NCBI GenBank assembly: GCA_009823505.1
Contig: VZQC01000610.1
Coordinates: 1,650,806-1,714,805, forward strand
Origin: Rhizomys pruinosus
Lineage: Eukaryota > Chordata > Mammalia > Rodentia > Spalacidae
Reading direction: 5' to 3'
DNA length: 64,000 nucleotides
Shown: piece by piece, positions 55,969 through 64,000 of the stretch
Layout of the letters: each line of letters opens with the position of its first letter
Numbering within the stretch: the first letter of the stretch is position 1
Position numbers and translations under genes: made by a program
Notes under the pieces: generated by a model
Told to the model about the DNA's origin: nothing
The model's database searches: none
The model's input: the letters and a program-made list of their open reading frames with translations, nothing else

Positions 55969-56136
55969 CTCTTGGAGATTCTCCCTGTCAATCTCTCTTG
56001 GAGATAGTTCCCTGTAGCCCCAGCTGGCCTGGAACTAGCTATATAGATCAGGCTGGCCTCAGACCCACAGAGGCCCTCCTACCTCTACCCCCTGAGTGCT
56101 GGCTGGGACTGAAGGTGTGAGACCCACACCCAGCTG
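55966..56136 (-). mobile_element. B1 SINE with short internal duplication
   Basis: tagccccagctggcctggaa, ctggcctcagacccacagag and gtgtgagacccacacccagc in reverse order. The word atctctcttggagat occurs twice (near 55966 and 55992) in its 3' part. Confidence 0.85.
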
Positions 56137-56410
56137 GTCTCTTAACCAGATTTTTGTTGTTGTTGTTGTTGATTTTTTTCTTTTTTAATTGAATTTTGTG
56201 AATTTCATACAATATATTTCATCATATTTAGATCCCTCCCCTATATGCACCCCTTACTGCTCTCACCCCACTCAATTTCATGTATATATACATATACATG
56301 AGATCATGAATATATATGTATATAATTAGGGCCTATAGAGTCAAATTTGTGTCCCCAAATGTTCTTCAGTGGGGTGCATTCACTGGACGTGATTTCAAAA
56401 GGCAATTCTT

Positions 56411-56572
56411 TTTTTTTTTTTTTTTTTTGTCTTTTCGAGACAGGGTCTCCCTGTAGCCCCCAGCTGTCCTGGAACTCACCTTGTAGACCAGGCTGGCCTT
56501 GAACTCACAAAGATCCACCTGTCTCTGCCTCCCAAGTGCTAGGATGAAAGGCGTGCGCCACCACACCCGGCT
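56411..56572 (-). mobile_element. B1 SINE with target-site duplication
   Basis: Poly-T, gtcttttcgagacagggtct to gcgccaccacacccggct. Duplication caaaaggc(a/g)attctt at 56396-56410 and 56573-56587 with one mismatch. Confidence 0.97.
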
Positions 56573-56587
56573 CAAAAGGCGATTCTT

Positions 56588-56770
56588 GAGTCAATGCAAT
56601 GTCTCAGCGGGTAGAGGAGCTTCCTTCGCAAGCCTGAAGACCTCACTTTGATCCCAGAATACACAAAGTGGAAAGAGAACCGATGCCTACAAGTTATCCT
56701 CTGACTTCTACATAGGCTTCAGGGCATAAGTCTATCCTCCCACAAATAAACACATCTTATAATAAATTTT
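56588..56770 (+). mobile_element. B3-type SINE
   Basis: caatgtctcagcgggtagag, cttcgcaagcctgaagacct, cgatgcctacaagttatcct, ctctgacttctacataggct and an AATAAA-rich tail. Confidence 0.75.
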
Positions 56771-58576
56771 AAGCATTTTTTATTATTGCATTCTAATTAT
56801 GCAAAAATTTCATGAAGAGACCTTTGAGAATTTCTTGAAAAGTTACGTATAAAAATATTTTCTTTTATTTTCAGCTTCCATCTGAATTCCTTCTATCACT
56901 ATCACTCCCTTGGTGCACTATCTGGGGAGGGGGGGTTCGTATATCCAGAGGACTGCAGAGACTGTCGGGGGAAGTCCCCCCGTGCATCCTGCCGTACACA
57001 GTCTCCGGCCGTACGAGCCCGGGTATGCTGCCTAGCTTTCTCTCTGCTCCCCATGAAGGGGATGCGAATATTGCTGCCTCCTCAAGGCTGAGTGAGGATG
57101 GTGCTTAAGGTTTACAGACTAGTGAGAGAGCTCCATGTTGAGCAACATGCCCTATATAATTCACACACACACACACCACATAAAATATTGAAGTGTACAG
57201 CACTTGGGGAAGAGTTAGACTCAGAATGGACAGGTAGGTTTCCTCTAACTTTAGACAGCTTGATTCTCCCCTCCTCAGCACCACCTGACCAGTCACCTCT
57301 CTAACTACTGGCCAGTACTGCATTTCTGAGGCCACCTCCCATGCAGTGGCGATCCAGGCTGGGAATGTTTCAGGTTGAAGGAAAGGGTATCTTCCTAGTA
57401 GCCACTCTGGGGATATCAGGACACTAGGACCTGAGCAAGTCATGTGTCACCATCTCAGCTTCAGTACCAGTGTGTCACTGAGCACCTATCGAGACCTTTG
57501 CCTGCCCTAAATCCCGGGAACAAGGCCTTTTCATCTTCATCATAACCTTTGGCCATGGCTGTCTGACCCTAGCGACTGTGCCACCAGGCCATCTTTCAGC
57601 TCAGACTCCACAACACCTAAGCTTCCCATCACCCCAGCTTTATCCACCCTTGAGGTCAGCCTTGGACTGCTGGAAGCTTGGGGGGCACCTTGTGAGTGTT
57701 CTGCCTGCCTTCCCTTTTTTTCCCTTCCTTCTCCTCATCCCCCCCCCCTTCCATTCTCTTTCCTCTCCTCTCTCGTTTTGGTTCTTCATTTCCTGTCTAT
57801 TTATACAGATGCACATTCTAATACCCATGCCCACATCTTACTGAGGATTTGAGTGCCAAGCTGAGGACTCCGCTATCCTTAGCCTGACAGCTGCAGCCAG
57901 GTAGGATCCGAACCCCTGCCTTAGGCCTTGAGTCTCTTTGTTTCGTCAGTTTCTGTCTTTTGCTGGTAGAGCATTGCTTCCTTCAATCTGTCATGTGGGG
58001 ACCATCGTCCCTACTTGGGTACAGTCTAGAGAGCAGATAGTCTAAGGCCTAGGACATTGGTGGGATGAGGTTGTCTGTCATCTCCATCCTCTGGACTTAT
58101 GTGTGCATCATTTTCATTTTTCCAGTGAGCCTGATAGCATTTATTGCTGGAGGAATTAGAAGTGGGAGATCTACAAACACTGGTTACTGTGCATGTCTGA
58201 GCACACTCTCAACTTCCACACACTGACTAGTCGACCACTGGTTTGCTGGGGTACCATGTTGTGGATGTATGGCAGGCCTTAGTGTGGCTCTGTGGGATTG
58301 ATTAGTGATGACTGCCTGGTCACTGGAGGAAAGGCAAAGAAATGCTTCATTGAAATGTTTATTGTCTCATGAAGCAAGGGTATGAGGTGTGAAGTGTGGG
58401 GCTCCCCAGTACCCTCAAGGAATTGATCCTTCCGTGCTCTGTCTTCCAGCCTGACTGTGTTTGCATGTGTTCATTCATGTATGTGCATATTTGTGTATGT
58501 TCACATATGTACACTGTATATGTATACTCACCTGGAAGACATAGTTCAGCCCAAGGTGTTGTTACTCAGACACTCT
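56771..58576. other. Single-copy stretch
   Basis: About 1.8 kb. A small CpG-denser patch lies at 56960-57030 (ctccggccgtacgagcccgg) and a C-run near 57740. 58455-58530 is TG/TATG-rich and is the tail of the following B4. No gene recognised. Confidence 0.45.
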
Positions 58577-58772
58577 CCACCTTTTCTTTTTGAGCCAAGG
58601 TTTCTCACTAGTGGTTGTCAGTCAGGCCAGACTTCCTGTTTCTGCTCCCCAGTGCTGGGACTATGAGAGTGGACCACTGGGCCTGGGTTTTCACATAGAG
58701 TCTGGGGATCAAAATGGTTCTCATGCTTCCAAGATAAACACATTACTGCTGAGTTATCCCAGCATCCCCACC
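58577..58772 (-). mobile_element. B4 (ID-B1 fusion) SINE, diverged
   Basis: gttgtcagtcaggccagact, ctccccagtgctgggactat, tctggggatcaaaatggttc, tgctgagttatcccagcatc in reverse order. Confidence 0.72.
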
Positions 58773-58925
58773 TCTGAGACCCTTGTTCCACATACCTCTG
58801 AGAGCCTTGTTCCACATACCTCAGAGTCCCAAGGTCTGGTTCTGTAGATCAAATATCACAAGGCACATGCCTCAGCCAAAAGAAGAAAACAAGTCTGTCC
58901 TTGTGTTCTTGAAAGTCAAAGAGCT

Positions 58926-59189
58926 GGGGCTGGAGAGATGGCCTAGCGGTTGAGAGCGCTGACCGCTCTTACAGAGGACCCGGGTTCGATCCCCAGCACC
59001 CACATGGCGGCTGAGAACCGTCTGAAACTCCAACTCCAGGAGAACTCCAGTTCCAGGGGAATCCGACACCCTCTTCTGACCTCCGCGGCATTGCACGACA
59101 CGGGTGCACAAACCTACATGCAGACAGCACACTCATCCACATACAAAAATAAATAAAATTAAATTAAAAATTATTAAAAAAAAAAAAAA
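58926..59189 (+). mobile_element. Young-type B2 SINE with 17-bp duplication
   Basis: ggggctggagagatggccta, perfect B-box-like ggttcgatccc, aactccaactccaggag / aactccagttccagggg, AATAAATAAAATT tail. Perfect 15-bp duplication, gaaagtcaaagagct, at 58911-58925 and 59190-59204. Confidence 0.98.
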
Positions 59190-59253
59190 GAAAGTCAAAG
59201 AGCTTGTTCCCACAGACTAACCCTCCATAGTCATCAATCCCTCATCTACTTCT

Positions 59254-59511
59254 TTTTTTTTTTAAGGAACTTTATTTTATTTTGTTTTTATTTATTTATG
59301 TGTATGAATGTACTGTCTGCATGTAGGTTTGTACACCCGTGTCGTGCAATGCCTCGGAGGTCAGAAGAGGGTGTCGGATTCCCCTGGAACTGGAGTTCTC
59401 CTGGAATTGGAGTTTCAGACAGTTCTCGGCCACTGTGTGGGTACTGGGGCTCAAACCCAGGTCCTCTGCAAGAGTGGTCGGCGCTCTTAACCGCTAGGCC
59501 ATCTCTCTAGC
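59254..59511 (-). mobile_element. Young-type B2 SINE with 17-bp duplication
   Basis: Reverse-oriented partner of the copy 65 bp upstream, with the same duplicated segment. Perfect 12-bp duplication, tcatctacttct, at 59242-59253 and 59512-59523. The two B2 copies form a long inverted pair. Confidence 0.98.
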
Positions 59512-59711
59512 TCATCTACTTCTAAGCCAACCACCTGTAAGGGACACAGTCTACTAGTTTACAGCAGACTTGTTAAGAGTCTTTCCCAAGGACTGGGTTC
59601 AGAGACAGGCTCCCTTACTAACCTGGCCAACCATAATGTGAACAAAATCTGCCTTAGCAAGAAGGCCCAAGGGAAAGACACGGGCACCTTCCTGCCAGAT
59701 CTCTGCTTCCC

Positions 59712-59846
59712 CTGCAGCACTGCATCCTCTGCAGCACTGCACCCCCTGCAGCACTGCATCCTCTGCAGCACTGCATCCCCTGCAGCACTGCATCCCCTGC
59801 AGTACTGCACCCCTGCAGCACTGCACCCCCTGCAGCACTGCAACCC
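59712..59846. repeat. 17-bp tandem repeat, 8 copies
   Basis: ctgcagcactgcatccc-type units start at 59712, 59729, 59746, 59763, 59780, 59797, 59813 and 59830. One step is 16 bp; all others are 17. Confidence 0.96.
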
Positions 59847-60500
59847 CACCATTGCACACCTGCCTCTCTCTGCCTCCAGCTAAGTCTTCGCACACCCTCT
59901 GCCTCCAGCTCCGTAGCTGGCTTCATTCAGGTCCTTTATAAAGCTTAATGGTTTATTTCCTGTCCTGTCCGCCTTGGACTCTGGATCATTCCGTCTCTAG
60001 TGACTGTGTCTTCATGTGCCATTAAATACTACTGTAAGCCATCTGAACCCTCGGAGAAATGACACTCCTCACTTACCCTCTCTTTAAAGTGACCTTCAAC
60101 ACTACACAAGGAGAGGGTTCTTCCCAGCACCCCACTCCCTCTCGCACTGTCAGAAGCTAAGGTCACTTCTCAGTGATCTGCATGTTGATCACTCTGCACA
60201 CTGTTGGGTCCTGTACCCAGAACCATAGATGCCCACAAACATCCTCCTCTTGCTTTCACCTTGCAACCTTTCCAGAAATGGCTACGTTTCCTTTTTAGCA
60301 TAGTTTCAGAGCTTGTTCTTTAAAGATGGATATTGTGAATCTCTTGCTCTTCCACTGGCTGAGATGAAGATGTGAATGGCATGGGCAGAAGCAGCCACTT
60401 TAGACCCAGAGGTGGAAGATAAAAGTACTATCATGGTCTAGGGCTGGATGAAGAGGAGGAGTACAGGGTAGTGCAGGGTATGCAAGGTGGAGCTCTTCCC
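59847..60500. other. Single-copy stretch
   Basis: No feature recognised. Confidence 0.5.
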
Positions 60501-60652
60501 CCAGCCCCACACAGACACACACTCAGGTACACAGACACCCATTCAGATACACAGACACACACTCAGATACAGACACATAGACATAGACACACACAAACAC
60601 ACACTAACACCCACACAAAGACACAGACACACACATGCACACAAAGACACAG

Positions 60653-60684
<32 letters not shown>

Positions 60685-60715
60685 ATACATACACACACAA
60701 AGACACACACACAGG
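60501..60715. repeat. Complex CA/CAGA tract
   Basis: ACACAGACAC, CACTCAGATACA and CA repeats over about 215 bp. The long frames on the plus strand (Thr-His repeats) are artefacts of this. Confidence 0.95.
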
Positions 60716-60772
60716 TTCAGATGCTAAAGTTTATGTCGTGTGTATCTTGTCACCTTTTCAAAATGGAGATCA

Positions 60773-60940
60773 AGGGCTGGGGAGATGCCTGGGTGGAAGA
60801 TGGTGATTTCTGCCAAGCTTGGAAACCTGAATTTGATTGCCAGAAACCACATGGTAAGTGACTTCCAAAAGTTGTTCTCTGACCTCCATGGCACTGTTAC
60901 AAAGCCCCACACTAAATAAATGTTTTGACACATTAAAATA
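60773..60940 (+). mobile_element. B2/B3-type SINE, diverged
   Basis: agggctggggagatgcctgg, cctgaatttgattgccagaa, ctgacctccatggcactgtt and an AATAAA-containing end. Confidence 0.7.
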
Positions 60941-62369
60941 AAGCCAAGAAGCCTAGAAGTTTAGCTTCAGGCAGAACTGGGTCTGGCTTGAGAGGTACTC
61001 TCTCCACTCTCAGAAAACTTCCATAAGGCAGCGTAGAACCCAGGAGTAGCCTGACTCACAGCTTTCAGCTCAGTCATGCTTGCTGGGGAGGGGTGTCCTC
61101 CTCTCTACATCATCAAGTCTCTAAAGTCGGGCTCAGCTCTGACTAGACAGGAAGGGAGTTACTAGAACATCAAGGGTAACTGAACTTTATGAGGGAGTTA
61201 AGGGATGAGGAATGCACAGTGCACACACAGTTCTAGCCCCTAAGTCACAGGGTAGCCTTGACAGTGTAAATTCTAAATATGAGCAGTGTGATACACATTC
61301 TCCCGAGAACACGTGAGCCGTGGCTGAGGTGTGTGCTCCAGAGCTTTACCTTCTGACACGTGGCTTCTCTGCAGACCATCCTGTTCCTGCTGGCTTCAGC
61401 CCTACATAGCTGAAGTCCAGGCTGCCATTTGTAACTACAAATATGATTTCTTTCCTCTCTTGTTCCCTTATTTTTCCAACCAAGAATATAATTCTAGTCC
61501 TAGAAGGCAAATTCCAGAGTATAATTCATCAAAAAGGAAGCTTCATGTAGCAGTTTGTGAATTGAGGGAAAGCAAGCCTATGCATTAACCGCTCAGTTAG
61601 AGTGGGAGGTGGGAATGCCCTCTAGGCCAAGCTTTGGGCAGTGGAGATCCAGGCCTTCTTCTTTCCTTGTTCTTATGGAACAGACCCCTGGAGCAACAAG
61701 GGGATTCCCTGCAAATCGAACATTTACTTTCCATAAATGTGTGGGATGAAGTCTAGTGTTCAGTCCTCTGACAGAGAAAGTTTTTCTCAACTCCCAGGAG
61801 AAGCCAGTTCACCCCAGTTCTGTCCAGCAAGCTCTAGGAATACAGCATGCCCTTCCTTGAACATGGAATGTAAAATTGCCCTTCCTCATAGTAACTGGAC
61901 CTGGAAGGATCCACCGGGAACAGTGGTGAGGCATACATCTGGAGAATTTATCAGTATCCCTCCTGCTTCCCCAATGCGAATTCAAGTGTGATGTTGCCAG
62001 CTAGCAGGTGCACCTGCCCTGCCTGTAGGAAGGCAGACCTTCCTCCAGTCTCACAGGCAGGATCCTGAAGGGTTTAATTCCAATCTGTCATACCAGCATC
62101 CTTTCCAGTCCCCATCCTTGAAAGTATGGTCTCTGGGCCATGCATGAGAGAGAAAGGAAAGCTTGCTAAGTGTCCATCCAGGATAAAGCTCTTTAAAGAG
62201 GAACCCTTCTCCTTCACGCATGGTCTTCCCTCTCTTCTCTTCATTTCTTTTTCCTGTTCTAATGTAGGCAACTGTCCTGAACCACAAGAAAACATCTCAA
62301 GGCATTGTAAAGACTCCATTCAGCACTTGCCAATCATGTGCAGCTGCCTCTTTCATTTAATGAAATGTC
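60941..62369. other. Single-copy stretch
   Basis: About 1.4 kb, no SINE. No gene or regulatory feature that I can support. Confidence 0.45.
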
Positions 62370-62440
62370 ATGTGTGTGTGTGTCTGTGTATGTATGTGTG
62401 TGTGTCTCTGTGTCTGTGTGTGTTTGTCTGTGTGTGTGTC
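62370..62440. repeat. TG-rich tract
   Basis: TG, TCTG and TATG repeats, the tail side of the minus-strand B4 that follows. Confidence 0.93.
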
Positions 62441-62715
62441 CACACTGCAGAGGACACCCTCAGCTATCATCCCTAGGGTGCTATCCATCTTAATATTTGA
62501 GACAAGATCTCTCACTGGCCTGGAATTTGCCAAGTATTCTATACTGCCTGGCCAGTGAGCCCCAGGGATGGGCCTGCCTCTGCCTCCCCAGCACTGGGAT
62601 GCCACATGCTTGCTGCCATGCCCAGATTTTTTAAGGTGGGTTCTGAGGATAGACCTCAGATCCTCAGACTTGCCTAGCAAGTATTTTATCATCGGAGTCA
62701 TCTTCCGCAACCTGC
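62441..62715 (-). mobile_element. B4 (ID-B1 fusion) SINE
   Basis: gacaagatctctcactggcc, ctgcctggccagtgagcccc, gcctgcctctgcctccccag, ctgaggatagacctcagatc, ttgcctagcaagtattttat in reverse order. Confidence 0.85.
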
Positions 62716-63036
62716 CTCCTTCTTAAGAACTTCTCGAGTTGATTTTTGAAGCCCCCAGCAGCATCAATTGATAATGAGTCCTTGAATGTACCATGACACC
62801 ACATGGTAACTTGGATTTTGCATGACATCTCTTGAATAGTAACAGGGATTCTGACGCTCAGGTGTGCCTCTCTTTGAGCTGTAGGTAACACTTCTCAGTG
62901 CCGCAGGCTTGTGAGAAGGAACTTTTCCTAGGAGTTGGAGCAAGGATCCCTGGGGACCTATGGACACACTCTGTGCAGGAGCACTCAGAGCTCCTGTGAT
63001 GCTGAGATGTGATAGGACCAGTAACCCCCATTAAAG
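62716..63036. other. Single-copy spacer
   Basis: No feature recognised. Confidence 0.5.
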
Positions 63037-63049
63037 AGGCATGTGTTCA

Positions 63050-63196
63050 CCAGGAGTGGTGGTGCACACCTTTAATTCTAGCATTTGGGAGGCAGAAGCA
63101 AGTGGATCTCTGTGAGTTCAAGGCCATCCTGGTCTACATAGCAAGTTCCAGGACAGCCAGAGCTACAGGGAGACCTTGTCTCAAAAAGACAAAAGA

Positions 63197-63235
<39 letters not shown>

Positions 63236-63237
63236 AT
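63050..63237 (+). mobile_element. B1 SINE with (AAAT)n tail and target-site duplication
   Basis: caggagtggtggtgcacacc to gggagaccttgtctcaaaaa, then about 11 AAAT repeats. Duplication aggca(t/c)gtgttca flanks it (63037-63049 and 63238-63250) with one mismatch. Confidence 0.96.
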
Positions 63238-63250
63238 AGGCACGTGTTCA

Positions 63251-63825
63251 TCTTCCATCAGGAGTACATGAGCATAGCCCTGTCTTGGAAAGAGCTCACA
63301 GTCCAGGGTGACAGCCTGTGCACTTATCTCTCTGAGCCAAGAGCACAGAACAGAAACTCCAGCAAAATGTCCAGCATCACAGCTGACCTCTGAGAATGCA
63401 ACCTAGGATGGCTTCTGTGTGGCAGAAGTGAAAAGGCCCGCCTTGTGTCCTGTGTTGTCCTGGGTCCTGAAACTGCTGCAAGGTGCAAAGGAGACAGTCT
63501 TCTGTCTTCCTCCTTTAGGGCTGAGGCAACAAAATAGTATAAGTTGATGTCAGTTAAACCACAGTTAAGAAATTATAGGAAAAAAAAAAAGAAATTATAG
63601 GACTAGAGGCTGGAAGCCGAAGGTCATGTCCCCCAGCAGACTATGTCTCTGGTGAGGCTTCCTGGTTCACAGAAGTGACTTCTGAATGTGTCTTCATTTG
63701 ATGAGGATCAGGTGACTCTCTAGGGCCTTTGTCTATAGGGCACTAATCCTATTTATGAGGGATCTTTGGTTATGATTTGATCTTCCTACAAAGGCTCCAC
63801 TTCCTAATAACATCACTTTCTGGGT
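63251..63825. other. Unassigned; right part possibly an old LTR-type repeat
   Basis: 63500-63825 has the look of an old mammalian repeat (ggaagccgaaggtcatgtcc, ggtgactctctagggccttt, ccacttcctaataacatcac) but I cannot place it. A short gaaattatagga duplication flanks an A-run near 63580. Confidence 0.35.
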
Positions 63826-64000
63826 GAAGATTCAACCTGGAACCTGAGAAAGTGCCCAGATTCACACCAGCCTTGCTCTGATGAAGATTCAACTTGGAAC
63901 CTGAGGAGATGTCCAGATTCACACCAGCCTTGCTCTGATGAAGATTCAACCTGGAACCTGAGGAGGTGCCCAGAGTCACACCAGCCTTGCTCTGATGAGT
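63826..64000. repeat. 57-bp tandem repeat, 3 copies visible, cut by window edge
   Basis: Exact 57-bp units start at 63826, 63883 and 63940, each beginning gaagattcaacctggaacct or a one-base variant and ending ccttgctctgat. After unit 3 the sequence reads gagt, so either the array ends or a variant unit follows outside the window. 57 bp is 19 codons, so the minus-strand frame 63770-63979 stays open by periodicity. Confidence 0.95.

Noticed and set aside
55647..56120. 157-codon plus-strand frame
   Set aside because: Half of it is a TC microsatellite and a reverse B1; no independent coding evidence.
56960..57030. Possible CpG island
   Set aside because: Only about 70 bp is CpG-richer than its surroundings, far shorter than an island.
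60471..60861. Thr-His-rich frames of 111 and 124 codons
   Set aside because: Product of the CA/CAGA tract at 60501-60715.

Overview
This window looks like intergenic or deep intronic DNA from a muroid rodent. The evidence is many SINEs of rodent-only families: B1 (7SL-derived), B2 and B3 (tRNA-derived), and B4 (ID-B1 fusion). There are also rodent MaLR-type LTRs and old L1 and L2 pieces. The B1 copies end in a cagctggggctacaggg type sequence followed by a tail containing the word agacc. The youngest B2 copies carry a 17-bp internal duplication. Neither matches the mouse or rat consensus as I remember it, so I suggest a non-Mus, non-Rattus muroid; genus cannot be settled without a search.

I find no protein-coding gene, tRNA, rRNA or CRISPR array that I can support. 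The long open frames lie either in tandem repeats (about 9.0-9.6 kb, 30.2-30.6 kb, 52 kb, 63.8-64.0 kb) or in single-copy sequence with no recognisable domain (about 53.2-53.9, 54.2-54.9 and 47.6-48.6 kb).

Layout. 0-9 kb: microsatellites, B4, B1 and a B2 pair, an old L1 fragment, and a 34-bp x 3 repeat. 9.0-13.5 kb: two minisatellites (37 bp x 15 and an almost uniform 46 bp x 16) around a second B2 pair. 13.8-25 kb: a nest of URR1-like elements, MT-like LTRs, a composite B2-B1 SINE inside an older B2, and a B1-like element whose 29-bp internal unit is repeated seven times. 25-36 kb: sparse single-copy DNA, a 33-bp x 13 minisatellite, the second composite B2-B1 SINE, a G-quadruplex tract, a solo LTR-like element and an L1 ORF2 remnant. 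36-44 kb: L2, then an old L1 ORF2 relic broken by at least seven SINEs. 44-64 kb: scattered SINEs, a 1.6-kb 28-bp minisatellite (51.0-52.6 kb), a 17-bp x 8 array, and a 57-bp array that runs off the right edge.

The most notable observations are the composite SINE (two loci with the same B2/B1 junction, each with its own flanking duplication), the sevenfold 29-bp expansion in a B1-like element, the young B2 subfamily with a 17-bp duplication, and the unusual number of minisatellites. Several single-copy blocks rich in homeodomain-like core words could be conserved regulatory elements; that is inference from composition only.
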